A DNA stretch of 42,227 nt from NCBI GenBank assembly GCA_021734345.1, contig JAIPJC010000012.1, positions 1 to 42,227 of the forward strand, given 5' to 3'. Positions 19,822 through 30,003 of this stretch are shown piece by piece. How positions within the stretch are numbered: position 1 is the stretch's first letter; each line of letters opens with the position of its first letter. Below the pieces are notes generated by a model that saw only the letters and a program-made list of their open reading frames with translations, did not search any database and was not told the origin of the DNA. This DNA comes from Kiritimatiellales bacterium (GTDB lineage Bacteria > Verrucomicrobiota > Kiritimatiellia > Kiritimatiellales > Pontiellaceae). The position numbers and the translations under genes were made by a program.

Positions 19822-22071
19822 ATGAAGATTTTGATTGCCGAAGACAACGCTTTCTCACGTACGCTGCTCAAGAAGACGCTTGCCAAGGCTGGCTACGAGG
19901 TGATCGCCGCCGAAAACGGCGAGGCTGCCTGGAACGTGCTCCAGCAGGACGATCCCCCCCGGCTGGCGCTGATCGACTGGATGATGCCCGGGCTGAGCGG
20001 GGTCGACCTTTGCCGCCAGATCCGCACCATTCCAAACGCTTTTCCGCTCTATGTCATTCTGCTCACGGCCAAGACCGGGAAGGAAGATGTACTCGAAGGT
20101 TTCGCCGCCGGTGCCGACGACTTCATCAAGAAGCCCTTCGACAGCGGCGAGTTGCTCGCCCGTATCCAGGTCGGCCGCCGCCTCGTGGAGCAGCATGCGC
20201 TGCTGCACTGCCTCATCGATTCGATTCCCGACCCGATCTACTTCAAGGACAACCGCGGCCTGTATCTCGGTTGCAACAAGGCCTATGCCGGATTCGTGGG
20301 CAAAGAGGAGAATGAAATCATTGGATGCACCGACGCCGACATCATGCCGGTGGGTCGTGCCCAGACTTCGCACATGGAGGATCTGCGGGTTCTGGCCAAT
20401 GGCGAATCAACCGAAAAGGAGGGCTGGCATGCCGGGGTGGATGGCCAGAAGGTCTACCTCAGTACGCTGAAAATACCCTATCTTGAGTCGGCGGCAGGTT
20501 CGACCGGCATGATCGGAATCAACCGCGACCTCACCAAGCGCGTCCTGATGGAACAGGAAATGAGGCGGCTGGCCGTTGCAGTCGAGCAGTCTACCGAGTC
20601 GATCATGATTACCGATGTGGACGGCATCATTATCTATGTCAACGCCGCGTTCGAAGCCACGAGCGGCTACACGGCCGCCGAAGCCTTGGGCCAAACGCCG
20701 CACCTGCTCAAGAGCGACCGGCATGAGGCGGGGTTCTTCCAGAAGCTTTGGCAAACCATCTCCCAGGGGAACAAGTGGGAAGGGCGGATCACCAATTGCA
20801 AGAAGGACGGCAGTCTATTCGATGAAGAAGTCGTCATTTATCCGATCCGGGATGAGCACGACAAAGTGGTGAACTATGTGGCCATCAGCCGCGACATCAC
20901 CCAGGAAATGGCCATCGAAAAGCAGCTGCGCCAAACACAGAAGATGAATGCGATCGGCGAGCTGGCGGGTGGGGTTTCGCACGACTTCAATAACATTCTC
21001 ACCGCCATCCTCGGCTACGTGGCCTTGTGCATGAACTCGGTGGCCGAAGAGAGCAAGACCTATGGCTACCTCAAGGAGATCATCAAGGCCGGCGATCGCG
21101 CAACCAAGCTGGTTCGGCAAATCCTCACCTTTAGCCGCCAGGAAGAACAAGATTTCCACGCGGTTGAGCTGCAACCGGTGATCGAGGACTCGCTGAACAT
21201 GGTCAAGACTACCATCAAGTCGCGTATCGCCATCAAAACCGAGATCGCCGAGCAATGTGGCCCGGTCCTCGGCGACACCACGCAAATCCAGCAGATTTTG
21301 ATAAACCTGTGCACCAACGCGATCCATGCCTTGGGCAGCGGTGAAGGCACGTTGAAGGTTGCGCTCAAGCAAGTCGAACTGCTCGGCAGGAAGGATGGCG
21401 AGCTGGTGGTTGATTTGGATCCTGGACTGTACGCCCGCATTACCGTCAGCGACACCGGCTGCGGCATGCCGCCCGAGGTCATGGAGCGTATTTTCGAGCC
21501 GTACTACACCACCAAGAAAAAAGGCGAGGGCACGGGTTTCGGCCTGTCCATCGTGCACGGCATTGTACGGAAGCACCGCGGCCATATTGCCGTTGAAAGC
21601 GAATTGGGGACAGGCACCACCTTCACGCTTTACCTGCCTTTGTTCATCGGCACACCCGAGGAAAAGCAAAGGGCCATCGATGGTTCCACGCCCGAGGGGT
21701 TTGGCCGCATCCTGTTCGTCGATGACGACGCTACCGTGCTTGCCATGGGTTGCGAAATCCTCAAGTCATTTGGATATACGGTCACCACCGCAACCAACGG
21801 CAAGCGGGCGCTGAGCATATTCCGGCAGGATCCCGCTACTTTCGATGCGCTCGTGTCCGACTATAGCATGCCATCCATGAACGGCCATGAATTGATTACC
21901 GAGTGCCTGCGTTTGCGCCCTGGCCTGCCGAGCATCCTGTGCAGTGGATACATGGAGAAGGTCGAGGGGGAAAGCCTGAAGAATCTGGGCCACACGACCT
22001 TCATGCCTAAACCGCTCGACTGGCGCGAACTTAGCCGCACTCTTCAACAGGAAATCAATAAACAGGATTAA
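19822..22071 (+). CDS. Hybrid sensor histidine kinase (REC-PAS-PAS-HisKA-HATPase-REC)
   Basis: 749 aa, no membrane segments, so cytoplasmic. The start at 19822 has GGAGA 7 nt upstream and begins directly with MKILIAEDN. Domains: REC at 1-120 with Asp52 in [12 protein letters not shown] about 130-245 ([16 protein letters not shown]); PAS about 250-370 ([22 protein letters not shown]) with a PAC tail; HisKA with His387 in [17 protein letters not shown]; HATPase with N-box [16 protein letters not shown] and [13 protein letters not shown]-terminal REC with Asp680 in [10 protein letters not shown]. No partner regulator with a DNA-binding domain lies nearby. It precedes the PilT-like gene, which has a probable sigma-54 promoter. 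The HDFNN box resembles NtrB-like kinases of that regulon type, but a direct link is inference. Confidence 0.92.
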   Translation: MKILIAEDNAFSRTLLKKTLAKAGYEVIAAENGEAAWNVLQQDDPPRLALIDWMMPGLSGVDLCRQIRTIPNAFPLYVILLTAKTGKEDVLEGFAAGADDFIKKPFDSGELLARIQVGRRLVEQHALLHCLIDSIPDPIYFKDNRGLYLGCNKAYAGFVGKEENEIIGCTDADIMPVGRAQTSHMEDLRVLANGESTEKEGWHAGVDGQKVYLSTLKIPYLESAAGSTGMIGINRDLTKRVLMEQEMRRLAVAVEQSTESIMITDVDGIIIYVNAAFEATSGYTAAEALGQTPHLLKSDRHEAGFFQKLWQTISQGNKWEGRITNCKKDGSLFDEEVVIYPIRDEHDKVVNYVAISRDITQEMAIEKQLRQTQKMNAIGELAGGVSHDFNNILTAILGYVALCMNSVAEESKTYGYLKEIIKAGDRATKLVRQILTFSRQEEQDFHAVELQPVIEDSLNMVKTTIKSRIAIKTEIAEQCGPVLGDTTQIQQILINLCTNAIHALGSGEGTLKVALKQVELLGRKDGELVVDLDPGLYARITVSDTGCGMPPEVMERIFEPYYTTKKKGEGTGFGLSIVHGIVRKHRGHIAVESELGTGTTFTLYLPLFIGTPEEKQRAIDGSTPEGFGRILFVDDDATVLAMGCEILKSFGYTVTTATNGKRALSIFRQDPATFDALVSDYSMPSMNGHELITECLRLRPGLPSILCSGYMEKVEGESLKNLGHTTFMPKPLDWRELSRTLQQEINKQD

Positions 22072-22091
22072 TTTCGAAGAGGATCGGCGCA

Positions 22092-22107
22092 TGGCATAAG
22101 AGTTGCT
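22092..22107 (+). promoter_or_regulatory. Probable sigma-54 promoter of the PilT-like gene
   Basis: TGGCATAAGAGTTGCT has the GG and GC dinucleotides exactly 10 nt apart, as in the -24/-12 consensus TGGCAC-N5-TTGCW. The predicted transcription start is about 15-20 nt before the start codon at 22136. Confidence 0.55.
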
Positions 22108-22135
22108 TTCATTAACTCCGCATTAGGGGTTCAAT

Positions 22136-23620
22136 ATGAAAAGAATAGATCAATTGCTCGAAGAGATGCTGGCGAAAGGGTCCAGCGATATACATTTATC
22201 AACCAACCACCAGCCCTGCTACCGTATCGACGGTGAAATGCAGTTTCAGCGTGGTGCGGAAAAACTTACGGAAGAAGAACTTAAGGAAATACTCTACGAA
22301 TTCACTCCCGAGCGGAATATCGTAGAGCTGGAAAAGACGTGGGACACCGACTTCGCCTACGAACTACCCGGAGCCGCCCGTTTCCGCGTCAACATTTTCA
22401 GGGATCACGAAGGCATCGGTTGCGTCATGCGCCAAATTCCCTCCCGCGTTCCAACCTTTGAGGAGTTGAACATTCCGGAAGGTGTCCGGTCGTTCTGCTT
22501 CCTGAACAAAGGGCTGGTCATCGTGACAGGGCCGACCGGCAGTGGTAAGTCCACCACGCTGGCCGCCATGGTGGATCTGATCAACCGGACGCGGCGCCAG
22601 CACTTGATCACCGTGGAAGATCCGGTCGAGTTCAAGCACCGTTCCATGGGTTGCCTCGTCAACCAGCGCGAAGTGCACGTGCATACCAAGAGCTTTGCCT
22701 CCGCCCTGCGCGCCGCCTTGCGCGAAGACCCCGATATCGTTCTCGTGGGGGAAATGCGCGACCTCGAAACCATGGAAATCGCCATCGAAACCGCCGAAAC
22801 CGGCCACCTTGTTTTCGGAACGCTGCATACCAATACCGCCGCTACCACGGTCGACCGCATTATCGACAAATTCCCGGCCGACCGACAGAACCAGATCCGC
22901 ACCATGCTGGCGGATTCGCTCAAGGGCGTGATTGCGCAGACGCTCTGCCGGCGCATTGGTGGCGGACGTATCGCCGCTTGTGAAATCCTAGTCGTGACCC
23001 CCGCCGTCGCCGCCAATATCCGCGAAGGGAAAACCCACCAGATTCCATCCCTGATGCAGACCGGCCGCAACGTCGGCATGTGTACCTTTGGCGACGACCT
23101 GCTCAGTCTCGTCAAGCGCGGCATAATCACGCCCGAAGAAGCCTACGCCAACGCCATCGACAAGCCCTTCCTTCAAAAGAAATTCGATGAGGAAAAGATT
23201 GAGCTCAACCTGTCGATGGTGGCGCTCGACGATGCCGAGTTTAATGCTGGACCAGAAGGCGAATTCTCCAAGAGCGAAAAGGCGCGCAAGAAACTGCATG
23301 TCAATCCTCGCGATACCGCCGCCCTGCGCGAAATTATCCTGATCCTGGCGACCGATGAAAATCCCGACGAACGCAACGGCCACGAAGCCCTCGAATATGC
23401 CCAGAAGCTGCTCGACATCACCGGCCAGAACGAAGCGCTCACGCTCATCCTTATCAGCGCGGCCTACGCCGAACTACAGCACTTCACCGATGCCACTGAA
23501 TGGGCGAAGAAGGCGCTTAAAGTAGCCAAGACCAATAGGCAGAAGGACTTGACCCTGCGCATCAACCGCTATATCAACCTCTACAAGCGCAACATCCCCC
23601 TGCGCGGCGAGGCGGCCTGA
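22136..23620 (+). CDS. PilT-family ATPase with a C-terminal helical (TPR-like) extension
   Basis: 494 aa against about 345-370 for ordinary PilT/PilU. Residues 1-360 are a complete retraction-type secretion ATPase: the N-terminal SSDIHLSTNHQPCYRIDGEM, Walker A GPTGSGKST (132-140), the Asp box VEDPVEFKH, Walker B region DPDIVLVGEMRDLETM, and the His box TGHLVFGTLHTN. Residues about 370-494 are an added domain of Glu/Lys-rich helices with repeats of the form A-x-x-Y-A-x-L near the end, consistent with one or two TPR-like hairpins. It may power pilus retraction, with the added domain binding a partner. No other pil gene lies nearby. The start has AGGGG about 7 nt upstream. Confidence 0.85.
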   Translation: MKRIDQLLEEMLAKGSSDIHLSTNHQPCYRIDGEMQFQRGAEKLTEEELKEILYEFTPERNIVELEKTWDTDFAYELPGAARFRVNIFRDHEGIGCVMRQIPSRVPTFEELNIPEGVRSFCFLNKGLVIVTGPTGSGKSTTLAAMVDLINRTRRQHLITVEDPVEFKHRSMGCLVNQREVHVHTKSFASALRAALREDPDIVLVGEMRDLETMEIAIETAETGHLVFGTLHTNTAATTVDRIIDKFPADRQNQIRTMLADSLKGVIAQTLCRRIGGGRIAACEILVVTPAVAANIREGKTHQIPSLMQTGRNVGMCTFGDDLLSLVKRGIITPEEAYANAIDKPFLQKKFDEEKIELNLSMVALDDAEFNAGPEGEFSKSEKARKKLHVNPRDTAALREIILILATDENPDERNGHEALEYAQKLLDITGQNEALTLILISAAYAELQHFTDATEWAKKALKVAKTNRQKDLTLRINRYINLYKRNIPLRGEAA

Positions 23621-23635
23621 TTTTCAAGGTTTTGG

Positions 23636-23684
23636 AATTTACCGCAGGTGGAATCTTCGGTTCCAATGGCCGGAAATTTTATTT
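23636..23684 (+). terminator. Probable terminator after the PilT-like gene
   Basis: Nested inverted repeats: AATTT-a-CCG (23636-23644) pairs with CGG-AAATT (23671-23678), and TGGAA (23649-23653) pairs with TTCCA (23661-23665), followed by TTATTT. The stem is interrupted, so efficiency is uncertain. Confidence 0.45.
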
Positions 23685-23741
23685 ACATAAAACATGATCG
23701 GGTTCATAACGTATCTTCGTATTTAACACGGAGGTATAGTC

Positions 23742-25706
23742 ATGGCAGATCGATCCAATGCACCGAGTTTATTCGCACCGCCCAAACGGGTCAGTGAAGA
23801 CGCTTATTTCCCAACCTTTGAAAACTACGAGAAGCTTTATGCCGAAAGCATGGCAGATCCCGAAACATTCTGGGGGAGCCAAGCCGAAGAGCACATCGAC
23901 TGGTACCACAAATTCTCGCAAGTCAGCGACTGCGACTTTTCCAACGGCATGGTTTCCTGGTTTCTTGGCGGAAGGCTGAATGTCTGCCATAACTGCGTCG
24001 ACCGCCATTTGCTTACGCGCGGCGACAAGGTGGCGATTATCTGGGAAGGAGACGAGCCTGGCGATGTCCGGCGTATCACCTACCGCGAGCTGCACCGCGA
24101 AGTTTGCCGGCTGGGCAATGTCCTCCGCCACAATGGAATCCGAAAGGGTGATCGCGTAGCCATCTATATGCCCATGATTCCCGAAGCTGCCTTCGCCATG
24201 CTCGCGTGCGCCCGCATCGGGGCGGTACACAACGTAGTCTTTGCGGGCTTCAGCGCCGAGGCCTTGCGCGACCGGATCCAGGACGCCCGTTGCCGGGCGG
24301 TCATCACGGCCGACGAAGGGATGCGGGGCCGGAAGGTTATTCCTTTGAAACGGCCGGTGGATGAAGCCGTCATGGCCTGCCCGACCGTCAAACACGTTTT
24401 CATGGTGCGTCATACCGGAAACAAGGTTCCGTTCTACGAACCGCGCGACATTGACCTTGGAGTCGCCATGAAGAATGAGCGTCCCTACTGCCCGATCGAG
24501 CACATGGGCAGCGAAGATACACTCTTCCTCCTTTACACCTCTGGCTCGACCGGCAAGCCGAAAGGCATCGCGCACACCAGTGCAGGCTATCTACTCTACA
24601 CGATGCTGACGCACAAGTATGTCTTCGACTACCGCGAGGACGACGTCTTTGCCTGCGTCGCCGACATTGGCTGGATCACCGGCCACAGCTACGTGGTCTA
24701 CGGTCCGCTGGCCAACGGTGCAACCACGGTGATGTTCGAGTCGATCCCCACCTATCCCGACGCCGGGCGCTACTGGGACATGGTCGAGCGCCACAAGATC
24801 ACCCAGTTCTACACCGCGCCGACCGCCATCCGCGCGATCGCCCGGATGGGCAATAAGTTCGTGAAGAAATACGACCGCTCCAGTCTGCGCGTGCTGGGAT
24901 CTGTCGGCGAGCCCATCAATCCCGAAAGCTGGAACTGGTACCATAGCGTGGTGGGCGAAGGCCGCTGCAACATTGTCGACACCTGGTGGCAGACCGAAAC
25001 CGGCGGAATCATGATCACCCCGTTGCCGGGCGCGACGAGCACCAAGCCGGGTTCTGCCACATTTCCTTTCTTTGGAATCGAACCGGTGCTGCTCGATGAC
25101 CAGGGACAGGAAATCAAAGGCAACGGCGTGTCCGGTCTTCTGGCGATCAAGAGTCCATGGCCGGGAATGGCCCGCACCATCCAAGGCGACCATCAACGCT
25201 TTACCCAAACCTATCTCGACCCGTTTCCGGGCTACTATCTTACCGGCGACGGCTGCCGCCGCGACGAAGACGGCTACTACTGGATCACGGGACGTGTCGA
25301 CGACGTGATCAACGTGTCCGGACATCGGATGGGTACGGCGGAAGTCGAGAGCGCACTGGTCAGCCATCCGGGCTGCGCCGAGGCGGCTGTGGTCGGCTAT
25401 CCGCACGACATCAAGGGGCAGGGCATCTTTGCCTATGTCATCCTCAAGGAAGGCTTTGAAGGCGATGCGGAACTGATCGGCGAACTGCGCAACGAAGTGC
25501 GCACGCATATCGGCCCGATCGCGGTGCCGGACCAGATTCTGATCGCGCCCGGCCTGCCCAAGACACGGTCCGGCAAGATCATGCGTCGCATCCTGCGCAA
25601 GATCGCCAGCATGGAAACCAGCGACTTGGGCGACATCACGACGCTGGCCGATCCGATGGTGGTCGAGCAGTTGATTGAACGTCGGGCGGAATTGCCGGCA
25701 CATTGA
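23742..25706 (+). CDS. acs: Acetyl-CoA synthetase (AMP-forming)
   Basis: 654 aa, full length. It activates acetate to acetyl-CoA through acetyl-AMP. The phosphate loop is [19 protein letters not shown]; the acetate pocket and TWWQTETGG motif follow; [31 protein letters not shown] covers the hinge. Lys612 in [12 protein letters not shown] is the catalytic Lys and the site usually controlled by acetylation in this family. Shine-Dalgarno GGAGG is present. The region before it is AT-rich compared with the rest of the window (23674-23730), suggesting its own promoter. No pat/cobB-type modifier gene is in view. Confidence 0.97.
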   Translation: MADRSNAPSLFAPPKRVSEDAYFPTFENYEKLYAESMADPETFWGSQAEEHIDWYHKFSQVSDCDFSNGMVSWFLGGRLNVCHNCVDRHLLTRGDKVAIIWEGDEPGDVRRITYRELHREVCRLGNVLRHNGIRKGDRVAIYMPMIPEAAFAMLACARIGAVHNVVFAGFSAEALRDRIQDARCRAVITADEGMRGRKVIPLKRPVDEAVMACPTVKHVFMVRHTGNKVPFYEPRDIDLGVAMKNERPYCPIEHMGSEDTLFLLYTSGSTGKPKGIAHTSAGYLLYTMLTHKYVFDYREDDVFACVADIGWITGHSYVVYGPLANGATTVMFESIPTYPDAGRYWDMVERHKITQFYTAPTAIRAIARMGNKFVKKYDRSSLRVLGSVGEPINPESWNWYHSVVGEGRCNIVDTWWQTETGGIMITPLPGATSTKPGSATFPFFGIEPVLLDDQGQEIKGNGVSGLLAIKSPWPGMARTIQGDHQRFTQTYLDPFPGYYLTGDGCRRDEDGYYWITGRVDDVINVSGHRMGTAEVESALVSHPGCAEAAVVGYPHDIKGQGIFAYVILKEGFEGDAELIGELRNEVRTHIGPIAVPDQILIAPGLPKTRSGKIMRRILRKIASMETSDLGDITTLADPMVVEQLIERRAELPAH

Positions 25707-25727
25707 TTTGCGCCTTTGGTTATAGGG

Positions 25728-25755
25728 TTGCAATGCCGGTTTTTCCGTGTAGCAT
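25728..25755 (+). promoter_or_regulatory. Probable sigma-70 promoter of infA
   Basis: TTGCAA (25728-25733), a 16-nt spacer, TAGCAT (25750-25755), then GCT and CCTTTT. It lies 33 nt before the infA start. Confidence 0.5.
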
Positions 25756-25787
25756 GCTCCTTTTGTAATTTTCAGGAGGAGTATTTT

Positions 25788-26009
25788 ATGGCTAAAGAGG
25801 AATCAGTCGAAGCGGAAGGTGTGGTCAAAAAAGTACTGCCAGCCACCATGTACCGGGTCGAGTTGGAGAATGGGCACGAAGTGCTCGCGCACATTTCCGG
25901 GAAAATGCGCAAGCACTTCATCCGTATCGCCGTGGGCGACCGGGTGACGGTTGCGATCTCGCCGTACGATCTTGAAAAAGGGCGCATCACCTTCCGCCAC
26001 CGCACGTAA
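25788..26009 (+). CDS. infA: Translation initiation factor IF-1
   Basis: 73 aa single S1/OB-fold protein. It begins [18 protein letters not shown] and contains [34 protein letters not shown], the core signature of IF-1 that binds the 30S A site. The start ATG at 25788 has AGGAGG 9 nt upstream; in-frame codons further upstream have no support. It is not in the ribosomal protein operon here but sits between acs and a symporter with its own promoter. Confidence 0.97.
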   Translation: MAKEESVEAEGVVKKVLPATMYRVELENGHEVLAHISGKMRKHFIRIAVGDRVTVAISPYDLEKGRITFRHRT

Positions 26010-26021
26010 TGGAATTGGAGC

Positions 26022-27560
26022 ATGTCGAAGCGGAGTCTGTGGGGTAGCAAAGCCGGGTTCCTGCTGGCCGCCATCGGATCGGCTGTCGGGCTGGGCAACA
26101 TCTGGCGCTTCGGCTACATGGCCTACGAAAATGGCGGCGGCGCGTTTTTGGTTCCCTACACGGTCGCGTTGCTGCTGGCCGGGATTCCGCTGATGATCCT
26201 CGAATATGCGCTTGGCCACCGCGAAAAAGCTTCGCCCCCGCTGGCCTTTGCCCGCATCAACCGCAAGTGGGAAATGATCGGGTGGTGGATGCCCACGATC
26301 GCCTTCTTCGGAATCAACCTCTTCTATGCCGTCGTAATCGGATGGTGCATCAACTACTTTGTCTTTTCGTTCAATCAGGCGTGGGGCGCGGATACCGGCG
26401 CGTTTTTCATGCAGAACTTCCTTCAAGTATCGGACTCCCCGTTTAATCTGGGAGGGATCTGCTGGCCGATTCTTGCCAGTACGGTGCTGGCTTGGCTGGT
26501 CAGCTGGGCCATCTGCTACCGCGAGGTGAACCACGGCATCGAAAAAGCCAGCATGGTCTTCATGCCGTTGCTGGTGGTGCTGACCCTGGTTCTGGTGGGA
26601 TGGTCGTTGCGGCTGGAGGGGGCTTGGGATGCGGTCAAGACCCACTATCTCTCGGCCGACTGGAGCAAGATCAATCCGTTGTCGGCCGGTGGCGGCAAGG
26701 TCTGGGTGGCGGCGTTCGGCCAGATTTTCTTCACCCTGTCGCTCGGCTTCGGCATCATGATCACCTATGCGAGCTACCTGCCGAAAAAAACGGACATCGT
26801 CGGCAACGCGCTGATCACGTCCATCATCAACTGCCTCTATTCCTTCGTGACGGGCTTTGCCGTGTTCGGCACGATCGGCTTCATGGCCCTCTCGAAGGGC
26901 GTGCCGTTTGCCGAGGCCATCAAGAGTGGTCCGGGGCTGGCGTTCGTGGTCTATCCCGAGGCGATCAACCAGTTGCCCGCCGGGAAGACGATTTTTGGAC
27001 TGCTCTTCTTCCTCGTGCTGATCATGGCCGGGCTCTCCTCCGCCATCTCGCTGGTGGAGGCGTTCTGCTGCTCGCTCATCGACAAGTTCAATTTCGACCG
27101 TAAAAAAACCGTGACGGTCGTTTGCATGGTGGGTTGCCTCGGCAGCGTGGTATTCACCACGCGTGCGGGTTTGTTGATCCTCGATATCGTTGACCACTTT
27201 GTAAACAACTACGGTCTGGTCACAGGCGGAATCGTCGAGTGCCTGCTAGTGGGTTGGGTACTTAAGGCCTCCGTTGCCCGGCGCCATGTTGGCGGGGCGG
27301 GCGGTGTAAGGTTGCCGAAGTTCTGGGATGTGCTGGTCCGCTACATTACGCCTGCCATGCTCTTGGTTGTGATCGGCTTTGCGCTCTACAGCGAGTTTGG
27401 CGGGAACTATGGCGGCTACTCCACCCGCATGTTGCTGTGCATCGGCGTGGGCTGGCTGGTTGCCGCGCTGGTGCTTTCCGTCGTTCTCCTGCGCTACCCG
27501 TGGCCGTACAACAAGCTCGCTCGCGAGCACCAGCCAGAAGAAGACCACCTGCTGGTCTAG
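26022..27560 (+). CDS. Neurotransmitter:sodium symporter (NSS/SNF) family transporter
   Basis: 512 aa with about 11-12 hydrophobic helices. The N-terminus carries the family's TM1 signature GSKAGFLLAAIGSAVGLGNIWRFGYMAYENGGGAFLVPY, which in LeuT-type proteins forms the Na+ and amino-acid site. It likely imports an amino acid or related amine by sodium coupling; the substrate is not readable. It starts 12 bp after infA. It converges on the M14 gene with a shared hairpin covering both stop codons. Confidence 0.93.
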   Translation: MSKRSLWGSKAGFLLAAIGSAVGLGNIWRFGYMAYENGGGAFLVPYTVALLLAGIPLMILEYALGHREKASPPLAFARINRKWEMIGWWMPTIAFFGINLFYAVVIGWCINYFVFSFNQAWGADTGAFFMQNFLQVSDSPFNLGGICWPILASTVLAWLVSWAICYREVNHGIEKASMVFMPLLVVLTLVLVGWSLRLEGAWDAVKTHYLSADWSKINPLSAGGGKVWVAAFGQIFFTLSLGFGIMITYASYLPKKTDIVGNALITSIINCLYSFVTGFAVFGTIGFMALSKGVPFAEAIKSGPGLAFVVYPEAINQLPAGKTIFGLLFFLVLIMAGLSSAISLVEAFCCSLIDKFNFDRKKTVTVVCMVGCLGSVVFTTRAGLLILDIVDHFVNNYGLVTGGIVECLLVGWVLKASVARRHVGGAGGVRLPKFWDVLVRYITPAMLLVVIGFALYSEFGGNYGGYSTRMLLCIGVGWLVAALVLSVVLLRYPWPYNKLAREHQPEEDHLLV

Positions 27561-27578
27561 GCTCGTTGCCTAGATCAG
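27552..27578. terminator. Hairpin spanning both stop codons of converging genes
   Basis: An 11-bp stem with one G-T pair (27552-27562 with 27568-27578), loop TCGTT. TAG of the NSS gene and TAG of the minus-strand M14 gene lie symmetrically in the two arms. There is no U-tract, so its action as a terminator is a guess, but the hairpin itself is clear. Confidence 0.6.
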
Positions 27579-28616
27579 CGGCGGCTCTGTACTCTCCACC
27601 GTGTCGGTTTCGGGATCGAACGCATCCTGGAATGTTTCGATGGATACCGCCGCCTCGGAAGGTTGCTCGAACTTGGCGATGTGGAAGATGGCTTCGCCTT
27701 CGTGCACCAGTGGAACCTTCGAGCGGCCAATCACGATGCCGGCGGCGGTGCTGGTTGCGGCGGCTTCGTGCTCGCCGAACGGGTCGCTGATATAGGCCAG
27801 TACGTCACCGGCCGACACCCGCGCGCCAAGCGCCACCAGCGACCGCGCCACACCGCTTTGCGGCGCACGGATCCATTGCGTACTCTTTGCAATCAGGGGG
27901 GTGTGTTCCTTGTGCCGTATGGCGCGGCGCACCATGTCGAGGTGGACCATCACATTGAGGATACCCGCGACGCCGGCCCGGATCGAAACCTCGTCGAAGC
28001 GCAGCGCTTCGCCGGCTTCGTAGACCAGCGTCGGGATGCCGCGGCCATGCGCCGCCGCGCGGAAGGTGCCTTCCCGCAGGGCGGCATCGAGGATGACCGG
28101 TGCGCGAAAGGCTTTCGCCAGCGCTTTCATGGCCGGGTCTCCGTTGAGCTTGGCGCGGATTTGCGGAAGGTTTTCGCGGGCGACCGCTCCGGTGTGCAGG
28201 TCGATCACATGCGTGCAAAGGGGCAGGATTTCGGTCAAAACCAGATTAGCGAGACGCGCAGCCATCGAGCCTTTGGGCGAGCCGGGGAACGACCGGTTGA
28301 GGTCGCGCCGGTCGGGGAGGTAGCGCGATTGGGCCACGAACCCGAAGACGTTGACCACGGGAATCAGTATGAGCGTGCCCTTGAGCCGGTTGATCGATTT
28401 GTTCCCGTGCAGTCGCCGGATGATTTCAATCCCGTTGATCTCGTCGCCATGGAGCGCGGAAGTCACGAGCAAGCAGGGTCCGGCCTGTTTTCCGCGTACG
28501 ACATGCACGGGCATGGTGGTGGGGGAATGGGTGTAGAAGAACGGCAGGGGCAGATGGATCGTCTTGCGCGAACCCGCCGGGATGGTTTGGCCACCGATAG
28601 AGAAGGAGGGTTGCAT
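27570..28616 (-). CDS. AstE/aspartoacylase-family zinc carboxypeptidase-like enzyme (M14 clan)
   Basis: 348 aa. Zinc ligands are visible as His56 and Glu59 in SALHGDEINGIE and a later His in THVIDLHTGA; the Arg/Asn substrate-binding DLNRSFPG is present, and a Glu in TLVYEAGEA can act as catalytic base. The C-terminal third is a beta-rich domain (RAPQSGVARSLVALGARVSAGD) like the biotinyl-like domain of AstE relatives. It is the last gene of purN-rimB-rimK, only 3 bp after rimK. In several bacteria such enzymes accompany RimK and RimB, so removal of an acyl or glutamyl group from a RimK product is plausible, but the substrate is unknown. Confidence 0.8.
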   Translation of the reverse strand: MQPSFSIGGQTIPAGSRKTIHLPLPFFYTHSPTTMPVHVVRGKQAGPCLLVTSALHGDEINGIEIIRRLHGNKSINRLKGTLILIPVVNVFGFVAQSRYLPDRRDLNRSFPGSPKGSMAARLANLVLTEILPLCTHVIDLHTGAVARENLPQIRAKLNGDPAMKALAKAFRAPVILDAALREGTFRAAAHGRGIPTLVYEAGEALRFDEVSIRAGVAGILNVMVHLDMVRRAIRHKEHTPLIAKSTQWIRAPQSGVARSLVALGARVSAGDVLAYISDPFGEHEAAATSTAAGIVIGRSKVPLVHEGEAIFHIAKFEQPSEAAVSIETFQDAFDPETDTVESTEPPLI

Positions 28617-28619
28617 CGG

Positions 28620-29525
28620 CTAGCCGTGTCCCTTCGTTTTGGTCTTGCCCTGCTTGGCGTTGGTTTCGATGTAGTGGATGATCTGTCCGGCGATGTCCTT
28701 TCCCGTGGCGGCTTCGATGCCTTCGAGCCCGGGGCTTGAGTTGACTTCCATCACCACCGGGCCGTGGTTGGAGCGCAGCAGGTCGACCCCTGCCACGCTC
28801 AGGCCCATGATTTTCGCGGCGCGTACGGCGGTGGAGCGTTCTTCGGGCGTGATGCGGATCAGGGAGGCGGTGCCGCCCCGGTGCAGGTTGGAGCGGAATT
28901 CGCCTGCGGCCGCCTGCCGCTGCATGGCGGCGACGACTTTCCCGCCAATGACGAAGCAGCGGATGTCGGCGCCCTTGGCTTCTTTGATGTATTCCTGAAC
29001 GAGGATGTTGGCTTTCAGCCCCATGAAGGCCTCGATCACGCTTTCCGCTGCTTTTTGCGTTTCCGCCAGCACCACGCCGATGCCCTGCGTGCCTTCGAGC
29101 AGCTTGACGACCAGCGGTGCGCCGCCGACCATCTTGATCATATCCTTGATGTCGTCCGGCTTGTTGGCGAACCCGGTGAGCGGCAGGCCGATGCCGCGGC
29201 GCGCCAGTAGCTGGAGCGACCTCAGCTTGTCGCGCGAGCGGGTGATGGCCACCGATTCGTTCAGCGGGTAGACGCCCATCATCTCGAACTGGCGGAGAAC
29301 CGCCGCGCCGTAGAAGGTGACCGACGCGCCGATACGGGGAATGACGGCGTCGAACCCGTGCAGATCTTCGCCTTTGTAGTGGATGCTCGGTTTGTGCGAG
29401 GCAATGCTCATGTAGGCCCTGAGCACGTCGATCACCTGGATCTCGTGGCCGCGTTCACGGGCCACTTCCACCAGGCGGCGGGTCGAATAGAGTTTGCTGT
29501 TTCTGGATAGCAGGGCAATTTTCAT
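28620..29525 (-). CDS. rimK: RimK-family ATP-grasp alpha-L-glutamate ligase
   Basis: 301 aa, equal to E. coli RimK. It begins [20 protein letters not shown] and has [31 protein letters not shown], the ATP-grasp core [39 protein letters not shown], and Mg2+ ligands in [15 protein letters not shown]. The enzyme adds glutamates to the C-terminus of ribosomal protein S6 in E. coli and can make poly-glutamate. Start at 29525 overlaps the RimB stop (ATGA), so the two are translationally coupled. Confidence 0.93.
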   Translation of the reverse strand: MKIALLSRNSKLYSTRRLVEVARERGHEIQVIDVLRAYMSIASHKPSIHYKGEDLHGFDAVIPRIGASVTFYGAAVLRQFEMMGVYPLNESVAITRSRDKLRSLQLLARRGIGLPLTGFANKPDDIKDMIKMVGGAPLVVKLLEGTQGIGVVLAETQKAAESVIEAFMGLKANILVQEYIKEAKGADIRCFVIGGKVVAAMQRQAAAGEFRSNLHRGGTASLIRITPEERSTAVRAAKIMGLSVAGVDLLRSNHGPVVMEVNSSPGLEGIEAATGKDIAGQIIHYIETNAKQGKTKTKGHG

Positions 29526-29998
29526 AATGGCTTCTTCTTTTTCAAAATACCGTACAGCGCCTTGGCCTTCACTCGTCCATTCAGGTAGGCCGCGGCAGGA
29601 ACCACTACCGTGTTTCCACCCATTGCCCGCCGCCCCAGCAACATGCGGAAGCGCATCGTGTCGCGGTTGGTCAGCGACATCTCGATCGGCCAAGTCCGTC
29701 CGCCGATGCTCACTTGGGTTTCGATGATATAGCGCATTTCCTGATGTCCGCCGGAGTCGGTTACCATGCGCTGTTCCTTGATCGGCGCGGTGCATTCAAC
29801 CTGGAAGGTCTCGTTTTTCTGGATGGGATGCACCAGAAAGCGCACAAAGGCAACGCCATTCTGTTCGAAAGGTTCGATGTGGAAGGTATGCAGCGCCGAG
29901 GTCTTTGCACCCGAATCGACCTTGGCCTTGATGGCCGGCAGACCCAGTTGCGGCAGGGCGCACCATTCCCGCCATCCCAGTTTGAGTGGTTCTTCCAT
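29522..29998 (-). CDS. RimB-type retropepsin-like protease ('ATP-dependent zinc protease' family, PF05618)
   Basis: 158 aa. The start [20 protein letters not shown] at 29998 is 5 bp after the purN stop; an in-frame extension upstream would overlap purN and has no support. The core [21 protein letters not shown] has the DSGA aspartyl-protease-like triad, followed by [17 protein letters not shown]. RimB of Pseudomonas is reported to trim the glutamate tails made by RimK. Here rimB overlaps rimK directly, which supports the same ligase/protease pair. RimA is not seen. Confidence 0.85.
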   Translation of the reverse strand: MEEPLKLGWREWCALPQLGLPAIKAKVDSGAKTSALHTFHIEPFEQNGVAFVRFLVHPIQKNETFQVECTAPIKEQRMVTDSGGHQEMRYIIETQVSIGGRTWPIEMSLTNRDTMRFRMLLGRRAMGGNTVVVPAAAYLNGRVKAKALYGILKKKKPL

Positions 29999-30003
29999 GC
30001 CGC

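Noticed and set aside
28620-29795. Longer RimK with about 90 extra N-terminal residues
   Set aside because: The extension is the RimB gene in another frame; the ATGA overlap and the E. coli-like length support the start at 29525.
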